DNA of 34,099 nt from Dehalococcoidia bacterium (GTDB lineage: Bacteria; Chloroflexota; Dehalococcoidia; Tepidiformales; Tepidiformaceae), in contig SKSF01000103.1 of assembly GCA_007118095.1 (NCBI GenBank), positions 1 to 34,099 on the forward strand, in the 5' to 3' direction. Shown piece after piece: positions 23,821 to 31,713 of the stretch. Position numbers and translations under genes: made by a program. The stretch's first letter is position 1. Every line of letters starts with the position of its first letter. The notes below the pieces were generated by a model. The model made no database searches and was not told the DNA's origin. It saw nothing but the letters and a program-made list of their open reading frames with translations.

Positions 23821-24594
23821 TTAGTCTGCGAGCGTCCCGCTGAATACCTGCCACGCCAGCGCGGACTTGGCGGTGAGGCTGAGGAGGATATAGACGGATT
23901 CGCCGAAGAGGTAGTCCTTCCAGGGGCCGATGCGGAGGTACTGGAGCAGCATGTTGACGGCGAAGATGTTGAAGAAGATGAAGAGCGACACAAAGATCGC
24001 GTAGACGAACGTGGGCGCGGTGGCATCCGTCGTGGGCCCCCAGAGGTAAAGCCCGATGGCGAGCCAGGGGATGATGCCGGCGAGACAGCCAAAGATGAAG
24101 CTCAGCCAGTTGGCATTGCCCGGCTCTTCGTAATGCTCCATGAGCAGCCCGAACAGGATCATCGCGGCATTTATCGAGAAGAGGCCGATGAGCGCCACGG
24201 CGTCGCCGATGCCGGTGAGCATGGCGATGAGCACGATCATGATGGAGGCGCTGACGGAGTATTCGATCCAGCGAGCGTAGTTGCGGTTGCGGAGGAGGTT
24301 CGCCCGGTACCACCCGAAGATGCCGGGCGTGATGATGAGCAGGTGGGCCAGTGCCGACAGGAACAGGAAGGCGGCCACGCCCCACGCGATGCGGACATCG
24401 AAGAGGGTTTCGAGCTCGCTTTCAGTGCCTGGCGGGCCCTCCAGGAAGGTGGCGGTGACGGGGAGGGTGAAGTCGTTCGCCAGGACGAGGACGAGGATCC
24501 CCTGGATGGCGTGGAGCACGCCCATGGCCAGATTGTAGGCGCGGAGCCTGGAAAACGTCCGTTCGCTGGCTGCGGGCGCAGCCGTCGCTGTCAT
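23821..24594 (-). CDS. Heliorhodopsin
   Basis: This 257-residue seven-helix protein closely follows the heliorhodopsin pattern. TM1 holds NLAMGVLHAIQG, TM3 opens with RWIEYSVSASIM containing the counterion Glu111, and TM7 contains SLTAKSALAWQVF with the retinal Schiff-base Lys243. These positions are close to Glu107 and Lys241 in the first described member, 48C12. Heliorhodopsins bind all-trans retinal, have an inverted topology (N-terminus inside), show slow photocycles and do not generally pump ions; a sensory or enzyme-regulating role is suspected. A TACGCT box ends 6 nt before the ATG. No retinal synthesis gene is nearby, so retinal must come from elsewhere. Confidence 0.93.
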   Translation of the reverse strand: MTATAAPAASERTFSRLRAYNLAMGVLHAIQGILVLVLANDFTLPVTATFLEGPPGTESELETLFDVRIAWGVAAFLFLSALAHLLIITPGIFGWYRANLLRNRNYARWIEYSVSASIMIVLIAMLTGIGDAVALIGLFSINAAMILFGLLMEHYEEPGNANWLSFIFGCLAGIIPWLAIGLYLWGPTTDATAPTFVYAIFVSLFIFFNIFAVNMLLQYLRIGPWKDYLFGESVYILLSLTAKSALAWQVFSGTLAD

Positions 24595-24600
24595 CCGTAC

Positions 24601-24606
24601 AGCGTA
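24601..24606 (-). promoter_or_regulatory. -10 box of the heliorhodopsin gene (leaderless)
   Basis: TACGCT on the minus strand fits the TANNNT pattern and ends 6 nt before the ATG at 24594. No SD and no good -35 are present. Confidence 0.4.
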
Positions 24607-24644
24607 CGCGATGGCGTGGTGGCCGCGCTTGTCTGTGCGGCGAG

Positions 24645-25325
24645 CTAGTGTTCGGCGGGGCTGATTTCCTCGCCCGTATCAGTGTCGATTTCGACCAGCT
24701 CCCAGCCTTCGGGCAGGTGTACCTCGGCGCCGGTAAGTGCGGTGACGGCGTTGGCGAGCGCGAGGGTGCGGTCCATGCCGTCGTACTGGTCGCTTGCCGC
24801 GACGGGGACCTGCGATAGCTTGAGGCGCTTTCCGCTCTTCTTCACGAGCCAGAGGGCGAACTGGCGGAGGTCGTCGGTGTGGTCGTGCCAGCGGATGGGC
24901 TCGTCGCCTTCGATCGTGACTTCAAGGTAGGCGATCTTCTGGAAGGGCACGAGCTCGCGGGTGCCGATGCCCATACCCAGGTACCCCTGCTGCCAGGTGG
25001 CCGAGTTCTTGTTCTTGTCGATGATGACGTCGGCGCCGATAAAAGCGCTGATCAATGACATAATGGCGACCGGGAAGGCGATCAGGCAATAAAACAGGAT
25101 GATGGCCAGCGCCCATACGGGCAGGATCTGCCATCCCTGGGCCATGAGGCCTGCGCCAACGAGGACGGTACCCAGGATGATGATGGGGATGATGACGGTG
25201 CCCCGCGCCGCTTTGATCTCGATCTTGTCGTCGCTGATGACGGCCATCGAGCGGTGGAGCAGCACCGCGACGCGGCCATCGCGCCGGGGGATCGCGACGT
25301 GGGAGGGGACGGGCACTTCGGCCAT
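24645..25325 (-). CDS. Two-helix membrane protein of unknown function
   Basis: This 226-residue protein has a cytosolic start, two membrane helices (about residues 43-63 and 68-95) and a C-terminal cytosolic domain of mixed strands and helices with RWHDHTDDLRQFALWLVKK. The layout resembles bacterial PH-like or YdbT-type membrane proteins, but the match is not firm. TACCCT ends 9 nt before the ATG. It lies 50 nt upstream of the heliorhodopsin gene on the same strand, so a link with that gene is possible. Confidence 0.65.
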   Translation of the reverse strand: MAEVPVPSHVAIPRRDGRVAVLLHRSMAVISDDKIEIKAARGTVIIPIIILGTVLVGAGLMAQGWQILPVWALAIILFYCLIAFPVAIMSLISAFIGADVIIDKNKNSATWQQGYLGMGIGTRELVPFQKIAYLEVTIEGDEPIRWHDHTDDLRQFALWLVKKSGKRLKLSQVPVAASDQYDGMDRTLALANAVTALTGAEVHLPEGWELVEIDTDTGEEISPAEH

Positions 25326-25409
25326 GGCATTCTCAGGGTAGCGCCGTCATGCCACTTCGTGGTAGTTCAGCGGGGCCGCTGGTTTCCCTGGCGTAAGGAG
25401 ATATGAACA

Positions 25410-25616
25410 ATGGCCGATTCCGCGGTCGAAGCCCTTTTCCTGGCGCTCGTCGCCCTGGTCCTGGTGGTGGTGCCGTTCATTACGCTCTACGTGGTGGCGC
25501 GCTCGCGCGGGCGGTCGCCGGTGTTCGTCGCGCTTGGCGCGTTGAGCTGGTTTGGCGTCATCATTGGGCTCGCCTGGATGGCGTTCACCCGGCCCGGCGG
25601 TGATGGCGCCCCGTGA
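25410..25616 (+). CDS. Small two-helix membrane protein
   Basis: This 68-residue protein has two hydrophobic helices (about residues 8-29 and 39-58) joined by VARSRGRSP. AAGGAG (25395-25400) is 9 nt before ATG 25410; ATG 25403 in another frame is nearer but gives a non-membrane, Arg-rich peptide. No family is recognised. Confidence 0.55.
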   Translation: MADSAVEALFLALVALVLVVVPFITLYVVARSRGRSPVFVALGALSWFGVIIGLAWMAFTRPGGDGAP

Positions 25617-25674
25617 TGCGCTGCGCGTAGGATGCCGGTACGTCGGAAGCCGATCGCGGCCGGGGGTGAGGACC

Positions 25675-26523
25675 ATGAGCGAGTTGCAGACGATACTTGA
25701 GGGGCTGGCGTTTCCCGAAGGGCCCCGCTGGCATGAAGGGCGGCTGTGGTTTTCGGACATGCACGCGCACGAGGTGGTCGCCGTCGATACCGAAGGCCAG
25801 CGCGAGACCATCTGCGAGGTGCACAACCGGCCCTCAGGCCTGGGGTGGCTGCCGGACGGGCGGCTGCTGATCGTCTCAATGGTCGACCGGAAGCTTCTCC
25901 GGATGGAGCACGACGGCACGCTGTCCGAACACGCCGACCTGTCTGCCGTGGCGGGCGGGAACTGCAACGACATGGTGGTGGACGCGCAGGGCCGGGCCTA
26001 CGTGGGCAACTTCGGTTTTGATATGGAAGGCGGCGACGAACCACGCCCGGCCGCGCTCGCGGTGGTCACCCCGGATGGCTCGGTGCAGGTGGTGGCGGAG
26101 GACCTGGCGTTTCCCAACGGGACGGTGATCACACCCGACGGCGGCACGCTGATCATCGGCGAGACCCGCGCCCGGCAACTCACGGCGTTCGATATCGCGC
26201 CGGATGGTTCGCTGAGCAACCGCCGGGTCTTCGCCGACGTGTCGCCGTCGCTCCCGGACGGGATCGCGCTCGACGAGGAAGGTGGCGTCTGGGTGGCGTC
26301 GCCGCGGACGAACGAGGTGCTGCGCGCGTTGCCGGACGGCAGCGTGGGCGAACGGATTTCGACCGGCGACCGGGGGGCGTTCGCGTGCATGCTGGGCGGC
26401 GCCGACCGGAAGACGCTCTTTGTGCTGGTCTCCGGGTCTTCCGACCCCGTGGAGTGTGCGCGCGAACGGACCGGGGCAATCCTCGCGACCGAAGTGCGGG
26501 CACCTGGAGCGGGCTTGCCGTGA
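25675..26523 (+). CDS. SMP-30/gluconolactonase-family protein
   Basis: This 282-residue six-bladed propeller protein has the metal-site residues of the SMP-30 family: Glu15 (FPEGPRW), Asn148 (FPNGT) and Asp195 (LPDGIALD), plus NCNDMVVD near 96-103. Members hydrolyse sugar lactones or other lactones with a divalent metal. There is no signal peptide. The ATG follows GGTGAGG. A TAGGAT -10-like box lies at 25628-25633, in the gap after the small membrane protein. Confidence 0.9.
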   Translation: MSELQTILEGLAFPEGPRWHEGRLWFSDMHAHEVVAVDTEGQRETICEVHNRPSGLGWLPDGRLLIVSMVDRKLLRMEHDGTLSEHADLSAVAGGNCNDMVVDAQGRAYVGNFGFDMEGGDEPRPAALAVVTPDGSVQVVAEDLAFPNGTVITPDGGTLIIGETRARQLTAFDIAPDGSLSNRRVFADVSPSLPDGIALDEEGGVWVASPRTNEVLRALPDGSVGERISTGDRGAFACMLGGADRKTLFVLVSGSSDPVECARERTGAILATEVRAPGAGLP

Positions 26524-26625
26524 GTGTTTGGTGTCACGCGCGAACCGGGAAGGTAGACTGGCGATGCTTTCCCCGTGCCGCCAACGGGGCCGGGCTGCGA
26601 CAACGGGTGACGAGGTGACGACGAG

Positions 26626-26880
26626 GTGAAGTGGTTCCTGGGAATGATGATCATGAACCTGTTGATGGGCCGGGGGCGGCGTGGCATGGGCGGTATGAGC
26701 CGGCGCGGGGGTGTTGGTATGGGCGGCATGGGTATGGGCCGCCGCGGGATGGGTGGTATGGGGATGGGTCGAAGGCGTGGGATGGGCTATGGCGGTGGCC
26801 GGCGCGGGTCATCGATGGGAATGCTGGTGGTGGTGGGGATCGTGATCGTGGGGTTCCTGGTCTTCAGCAACGCGCTCTGA
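26626..26880 (+). CDS. MKW-type micro membrane protein, copy 1 (Gly/Met-rich)
   Basis: This 84-residue protein has a short hydrophobic N-terminus (MKWFLGMMIMNLLMGR), a middle of repeated GMGGMGMGRR units (about residues 19-60) and a C-terminal membrane helix ending in SNAL. It is the first of three adjacent genes with the same three-part plan. It starts at GTG 26626, next to GACGAGG. A TAGACT -10-like box is at 26554-26559. The Met-rich linker might bind metal such as copper; this is only a suggestion. No known family. Confidence 0.7.
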   Translation: MKWFLGMMIMNLLMGRGRRGMGGMSRRGGVGMGGMGMGRRGMGGMGMGRRRGMGYGGGRRGSSMGMLVVVGIVIVGFLVFSNAL

Positions 26881-27002
26881 TACCAGGGTGTCCCCCGCTG
26901 TTCACCAATTCGATCGGTATCTCTTCGGCGGAGCTTCCTGGCGCCTGCGTACGATGACTGCCATGCCAGCAGGGCACAGTGCACCGGCGAGGTGAGCCGC
27001 GG

Positions 27003-27212
27003 ATGAAATGGATGATCGGGAACCTGATCGCGAACCTTATCCTGGGTGGCCGGGACGGCCCCCTGGAGCGCGCGGGGCGCGGTGGCATGGACGACCGGCA
27101 CGACCGGTATAGCCGGCCCGCCGGCGCTTACCGGACGAGCACGCCGCTGCGGTTCGTGATGATGGTGGCGCTGGCGGTCGTCGTGATCATCGCGATGGGC
27201 AATATGTTCTGA
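27003..27212 (+). CDS. MKW-type micro membrane protein, copy 2
   Basis: This 69-residue protein has the same plan: MKWMIGNLIANLILGGR, a charged linker (RDGPLERAGRGGMDDRHDRYSRP) and a C-terminal helix LRFVMMVALAVVVIIAMGNMF. The linker is polar rather than Met-rich. GAGGTGA lies upstream of ATG 27003, and a TACGAT -10-like box is at 26950-26955, giving it its own probable promoter in the 122-nt gap. Confidence 0.7.
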   Translation: MKWMIGNLIANLILGGRDGPLERAGRGGMDDRHDRYSRPAGAYRTSTPLRFVMMVALAVVVIIAMGNMF

Positions 27213-27318
27213 GGCTTGCACGCGCCCGGGTTGCCGGTGCGGCGGATGCGCCGGGGGCTCGCGTATGATGGGCGTGACGCTAGCAGACTGCGAAGCAGCG
27301 TGGTGAGGTGTGCTGCCG

Positions 27319-27531
27319 ATGTTGAAGTGGGTGGCCGGGGCAATGATCCTGCAGCAGCTCCTTGGCGGCCGCGTGGGGCGCCAGGGACGGGACGGCATGG
27401 GCGGTCCGGGCACCGGGCGGGGCCGTCACCGCCGGCGCCCTGGCGCGAACCCGGGCATGTCGCCCCTGCGGGTGGCGATGCTCGTGGGCGTGGGAGCCGT
27501 GGTGTTGCTGGCGCTTGGGAATGCACTGTGA
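27319..27531 (+). CDS. MKW-type micro membrane protein, copy 3
   Basis: This 70-residue protein (73 if GTG 27310 is used) begins MLKWVAGAMILQQLLGGR. It has an Arg/Gly-rich linker and ends with LRVAMLVGVGAVVLLALGNAL, very like copy 2. GAGGTG (27305-27310) lies 8 nt before ATG 27319. A TATGAT box is at 27264-27269. The three copies share both ends but not the linker. Confidence 0.7.
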   Translation: MLKWVAGAMILQQLLGGRVGRQGRDGMGGPGTGRGRHRRRPGANPGMSPLRVAMLVGVGAVVLLALGNAL

Positions 27532-27784
27532 GGCGACAGCCACGCTCACTCATTCGGGTCGGCAGTGTGGATGCGGATGCCGCAAGGGTCATTACTGCCT
27601 GGCCCGAGGGTGACCTGGCGTGAGAGGCGGTAGAGCGCGAAATCCGCGAACACATCCGGGATCTTTCGCAGCACAGGGAGTCGGCATAGGCGCCAGCGGC
27701 TGACGGCACGACGCCATGTGGCGCTCGGGCGTAGGGGCAGTGGCCGGTTTGCTGGTGGCACAGCCTGCTGAAGAGGTGCCGCCT
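27532..27784. other. Gap between the micro membrane proteins and the portal gene
   Basis: This 253-nt stretch has no clear gene. On the minus strand 27546-27761 is open for 71 codons, and its second half (RKIPDVFADFALYRLSRQ) reads like a real protein with high GC at third positions. It lacks an SD and a known family, so it may be a degraded fragment. GAAGAGGTG before 27785 serves the portal gene. Confidence 0.35.
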
Positions 27785-29115
27785 ATGTCCGAAACCCGGT
27801 CGCTTCCCGTGCTTGTCGCACAGCTCGACCCCGCACGCCGCCGTCACTACCGCGAAAACCTGGCCTTCTACCGGGGCGAGCAATGGCACGGCCGGCCACG
27901 CCGGGGCGAGCGGCGGCTCACGATGAACTACGCCCGAGCCTTCGTCGACAAGGTCACGAGTTACCTGTTGAACGGCGCGGCGGTCCATATCGAAGCGGCG
28001 GACCCGGGCGACGCAGCGGCCCGTGCAAGGGCACGGGAGGCCGACCATGCCCTGCGCTCGGTCGAAGCCGCGAACGGGCTCGGGCAGCTCGACTACGAGA
28101 CAGAGGTCGATTGCGCGGTCCTGGGCGACGGCGCCTACAAGGTGACCTGGGACACCGATGAGCGGCAGGTGCGGGTGAGCGCGCCGGACGTGCAGGGCAT
28201 CTTCGCATGGCGGCTGCCGGACGACCCCGCGCGGGTGCTGGCGGTGGCGTCGCAATATGACCTGCGACCGGGCGGCCCGCGCGACGAGCAGCCGCCGGTC
28301 ACGGTGACGGAATACTGGACCTCCGCGCGCTTCGAACGGTGGGAGGGCGATGCGATGGTTGAGGCGTCGCCAAACCCGTACGGGTTCCTGCCCTTCGTGC
28401 TGTTCCCGAACGTGCGCGAACCGAAGCAGCACTGGGGCAGCAGCGACCTGCCGCCCATCATGGAGCCGGTGCGGGAGCTCAACCGTGCGTACAGCCAGCT
28501 CAGCCAGATCCTCGAGCTCTCCGGGAACCCCGTTGCCGTGCTCGAAGGGGTGAACGAATCGCGCGACATCGCCGTGGAGCCGGGCGCCGTGTGGGAGATG
28601 CCGGAAAGCTCGCGCGCCTATTTGCTCGACCTGCTGCAGGGCGGGGCGTGGCGCTGCACCGCGACTATATCGACCTGGTGTACCGGACCCTGCATGACCT
28701 GGGGGAATCGCCGCGGACAGCGTTCGGGCACAACCCGCAGGGGCTCAGCGGTGTGGCCCTGAACACCGAGCTCGACCCCATCGTGCGGAAGGTGGAGCGG
28801 AAGCGGCTCATCCGGACGACAGTGTACGAACGCCGCGCGATGCTGATCCTGCGCCTGCTGGCGCGGTACCGCGGGCTCGATATCGAGGGCGTCCGGCCGG
28901 TGATGCGCTGGGGACCGGTGCTGCCGCTCGACCGGGCGCGGGAAGTGGCCGACCAGCGGGCCCTCGTGGAGGCGGGTATCCGGTCGCGCCGGAGCGCCGC
29001 CGCCGATCTCGGCGCTGATGACCCCGACGGCGAGTGGAGCCGCGTGCTTGTCGAGCGACGCGCCCTGGGGCCGGGGGCGACCGGGGACGAGCCACGCACA
29101 TCGGTTACGGGTTGA
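27785..29115 (+). pseudogene. Phage portal protein, frameshifted and orphan
   Basis: Residues 1 to about 285 match an SPP1/gp6-like phage portal protein: Arg-rich start, YRGEQWHGRPRRGERRLTMNYARAFVDKVTSYLLNG, and an N-terminal wing and stem. Near 28640, in the G-rich run ggcggggcgtgg, the frame is lost; the protein resumes in the -1 frame as VALHRDYIDLVYRTLHDLGESPRTAFG and continues to 29115. Restoring one G rejoins both parts into about 443 residues, close to normal portal length. Either the gene is dead or the homopolymer was misread. No terminase, capsid or tail gene is adjacent, so it is a phage remnant or a captured gene. Confidence 0.8.
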
Positions 29116-29138
29116 ACGGGAATCGTTTGGGCCGATAG

Positions 29139-29180
29139 AGTCCCCCGCACGAGCGTTCGGGCTGTACCCGTGCGGGGACT
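29139..29180 (+). other. Bulged 12-bp stem-loop between the portal and DUF3237-like genes
   Basis: agtcccccgcacg (29139-29151) pairs with cgtgcggggact (29169-29180) with one bulged C and a 17-nt loop. It lies 23 nt after the portal stop and 45 nt before the next ATG. No T tract follows, so an attenuator or RNA-processing role is as likely as termination. Confidence 0.45.
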
Positions 29181-29225
29181 TCGAGCTGTGACACCGGGCG
29201 CCGCCCGTCACGGGAAGGAGGACAC

Positions 29226-29675
29226 ATGAGCCAGTCAATCGCAGCGGGGGAACAACTCTGCGAACTCTCGCTCCAAATCACCAGCATCACCGACTTTGGG
29301 ATGACCCTGCAGGACCTGAATGAAGGGAAAGCCCCACCGCCGGCTGGCATCCGGCTCGACGCGGCGGCCTCCGGGCCGTGTACGGGGAAGCTGAACGGGC
29401 AACTCGATGCCATCGATTACCTGTACGTGCGGGCCGATGGCCGGTTCGAGTTGCACATCCACGCTGTGCTGACACTGGACGATGGTGCGCGGCTTGCCCT
29501 AACCGGGACCGGGGCGGGGTCCCCAACTGCTGATGGCACGATCCGCCTGCTTGAGTACGTGGGTTTTCTCACGGCTGTGCCCGGATACGAGTGGCTCAAT
29601 ACGCTCTCTGTCCGCGGCGAGGGGACGGTGAACCCGGCGAGCCGGGAGATCTCGCTCCGCTGGTATGTGGCGTAG
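29226..29675 (+). CDS. DUF3237-like beta-barrel protein
   Basis: This 149-residue protein has the features of the DUF3237 family: GKLNGQLDAIDYLYVRADGRFELHIHAVLTLDDGARLALTGTGAG in the middle and GYEWLNTLSVRGEGTV near the end. Members are small beta-barrels of unknown function, often near oxidoreductases. AAGGAGG precedes the ATG by 5-6 nt. It lies just upstream of an LLM oxidoreductase, which fits that association. Confidence 0.65.
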   Translation: MSQSIAAGEQLCELSLQITSITDFGMTLQDLNEGKAPPPAGIRLDAAASGPCTGKLNGQLDAIDYLYVRADGRFELHIHAVLTLDDGARLALTGTGAGSPTADGTIRLLEYVGFLTAVPGYEWLNTLSVRGEGTVNPASREISLRWYVA

Positions 29676-29777
29676 TCCCCTGGCCGGTGTGTGGGCCGGT
29701 TCGTGTGCGTACGCGAATGGTTCGTGCCATGCTCGAAGGTATTGGGCATTTCCCAGGGCAACGAAAGGGCTGGACGA

Positions 29778-30770
29778 TTGACCATTTCGCTTTCTCTTCT
29801 CGACCTCGCATCGGTTGGCCAGGACGAAACCGTCGGCGAAAGTCTGCACGGCAGCGTGCTCCTTGCGCGCAAAGCCGAGGAGCTGGGCTACCGCCGCGTG
29901 TGGTACGCGGAGCACCACAACATCCCGACCATCGCGTCGTCGGCGACGTCGGTGCTCATGGCGCATGTAGCGGCGCACACGGAGCGCATCCGGCTGGGCT
30001 CGGGCGGCGTGATGCTGCCGAACCACGCGCCGCTGCTCATCGCCGAGCAGTTCGGGACGCTCGCGTCGTTGCACCCGGGGCGAATCGACCTCGGGCTCGG
30101 GCGCGCGCCGGGGACCGACCAGAACACGCTACGCGCGCTGCGCCGCAGCCCGGCATCAGCGGATACGTTCCCGCAGGACGTCCAGGAGTTGCAGGCGTTC
30201 CTGGGCGATGAAAGCCGCATCCCGGATGTCCGCGCGATCCCGGGAGAGGGGACGCACGTGCCGCTCTACATACTCGGGTCGTCGCTGTTCGGCGCGAAGC
30301 TGGCGGCGGCGCTGGGGTTGCCCTACGGGTTCGCGTCGCACTTCGCGCCGCAGGCGATGGAGGATGCGATTGCGATCTACCGGCGCCAGTTCCAGCCGTC
30401 GGAGCAGTGCCCCGAAGCGCACGTGATCGCGGGGGTGAACGTGATCGCTGCGGAAACGGACGAGGCAGCGCAGCAGCAATTGCACCGCACCCAGCGGCAG
30501 CGGGTGAAGCTGCTCCTGGGCCGCCAGGACCGCCAAATCTCGGACGAACAGGCCGAGGAGATCCTGGCGTCGCCGCAGGGTGAGCAAATCAAGCAGATGT
30601 CGAAATACACCGGCGCCGGCACCCCGGACAAGGTGCGTGACTACCTGGACTGGTTCGCCGGGCACGCTGACGCCGATGAGCTGATGGTGGTGCACATAGG
30701 CGGCTCGGTGGAGGGCCGCCTGCGCTCGATGGATCTGCTTGGCGAGGTGGGGAGCCCGGTCGCGACGTAG
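29778..30770 (+). CDS. LLM-class flavin oxidoreductase (MsnO8-like)
   Basis: This 330-residue luciferase-like monooxygenase resembles the MsnO8 group. It shows SLLDLASVG at the start, [44 protein letters not shown] (residues about 41-84), [15 protein letters not shown] and [31 protein letters not shown]. It uses reduced flavin and O2; the substrate is unknown. TTG 29778 is chosen because it gives the usual family N-terminus; a longer form from GTG 29691 is less likely. It converges on the methyltransferase gene, 21 nt away. Confidence 0.87.
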   Translation: MTISLSLLDLASVGQDETVGESLHGSVLLARKAEELGYRRVWYAEHHNIPTIASSATSVLMAHVAAHTERIRLGSGGVMLPNHAPLLIAEQFGTLASLHPGRIDLGLGRAPGTDQNTLRALRRSPASADTFPQDVQELQAFLGDESRIPDVRAIPGEGTHVPLYILGSSLFGAKLAAALGLPYGFASHFAPQAMEDAIAIYRRQFQPSEQCPEAHVIAGVNVIAAETDEAAQQQLHRTQRQRVKLLLGRQDRQISDEQAEEILASPQGEQIKQMSKYTGAGTPDKVRDYLDWFAGHADADELMVVHIGGSVEGRLRSMDLLGEVGSPVAT

Positions 30771-30791
30771 CAGCGCCGCGATCGGCGCGTC

Positions 30792-31586
30792 TTACTTCCG
30801 GGCGGTGAAGATGTGGGCGTGGAACGGCAGGACCACCTCGTTGCCCTGCGTGACCTCCGCGAGGGGTCCCTGCATTTCGGCGCTGATGGATTCGACGACG
30901 CGCTTCCGCTCCTCGTCGCTGAGCTGCTGCATTGATGGGATGGCGGCGGTATCGACGTCGATTTCCCCGGCGAGGAAGGCTTCCGGTTCCGGGAAGCGGT
31001 TCTCCATCGAAGGAGACTGGAGTTCAACCTCGCGAAGCCCGGCGCCTTCAATGAGGCGGCGGACCTCGTTCTCGTCGCCCAGGCAGAAGATTTCCTTGAC
31101 CCCGGACATCCCGAGGCGCTCTTCGATGGTGCTGTTGAGCGTGTTGTAGAAGGGATGGCGCTCGATGGGTTGCCAGGTACTCACTGCGAGCCGTCCGCCG
31201 TCGGCCAGGACACGGCGCATCTCGGCGAGCGCGGCCGCGCGGTCGGCAAAGAACATGAGCGCGTACTGGCTCGTTACGAGGTCGAAGCTTCCATCCGGGA
31301 AGGGGAGTGACTCCGCCTGCCCCTCGTGCCAGTTGATGGACAGGCCCTCGTGCTCGCTGGTTTCTTCCGCCACCTCCAGCATGCCGGGGCTCAGGTCGAC
31401 TCCGGTCACCTTGCCGCCGGGTTCCACGCGGGACGCGATACCGCGGGCGACGACGCCCGTCCCGCAGCCAACGTCGAGGACACGGTCGCCGGGCTGCGGC
31501 GCCGCGGCCGCGATGAGCTGATCCGCCCAGGGGCCGAACAGGGTTGGGACCATGTAGGACTCGTACATCTTGGCTGGATTGCTCAT
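30792..31586 (-). CDS. Class I SAM-dependent methyltransferase
   Basis: This 264-residue protein has motif I VLDVGCGTG (residues 36-44), an acidic residue after the second strand (VDLSPGMLEVAEE), and a post-motif FDLVTSQYALMFFADRAAALAEMRRVLADGGRL typical of UbiE/Methyltransf_11 enzymes. The methyl acceptor is unknown. ATG 31586 follows AAAGGAGG. It is divergent from the TPR-LuxR regulator, with a palindrome between them. Confidence 0.9.
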   Translation of the reverse strand: MSNPAKMYESYMVPTLFGPWADQLIAAAAPQPGDRVLDVGCGTGVVARGIASRVEPGGKVTGVDLSPGMLEVAEETSEHEGLSINWHEGQAESLPFPDGSFDLVTSQYALMFFADRAAALAEMRRVLADGGRLAVSTWQPIERHPFYNTLNSTIEERLGMSGVKEIFCLGDENEVRRLIEGAGLREVELQSPSMENRFPEPEAFLAGEIDVDTAAIPSMQQLSDEERKRVVESISAEMQGPLAEVTQGNEVVLPFHAHIFTARK

Positions 31587-31647
31587 GGCTGGCCTCCTTT
31601 AAGTGGCTTGCTGGCTGTTCAGTATGCGCTTCCCGGGCAGGCGAAAC

Positions 31648-31665
31648 ATGGGGCAGGTGCCCCAT
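31648..31665. promoter_or_regulatory. Perfect palindromic operator between the methyltransferase and LuxR genes
   Basis: ATGGGGCA (31648-31655) and TGCCCCAT (31658-31665) are perfectly inverted around GG. With the flanking A and T runs the match extends to 11 of 12 per arm. It lies about 36 bp upstream of the CATAAT box of the regulator gene and about 60 bp from the methyltransferase start, so it can control either gene. Autoregulation by the LuxR-type protein is an inference. Confidence 0.6.
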
Positions 31666-31701
31666 TTTGCAGGGGGAGGTACAGCCGGGCCCGTGACGCG
31701 G

Positions 31702-31707
31702 CATAAT
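31702..31707 (+). promoter_or_regulatory. -10 box of the LuxR-type regulator (leaderless)
   Basis: CATAAT ends 6 nt before GTG 31714. Transcription would start at the first base of the start codon. No SD is present, and no clear -35. Confidence 0.5.
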
Positions 31708-31713
31708 CGTCGC

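Noticed and set aside
26626-26880. DNA repeat array or CRISPR in the GMG-rich region
   Set aside because: The short ggtatgggc-type repeats are in frame and encode Gly/Met/Arg repeats. There are no spacers of constant length.
27546-27761. 71-codon minus-strand frame as a real gene
   Set aside because: Part of it reads like protein, but there is no ribosome site, promoter or family match. It is mentioned only as a possible fragment.
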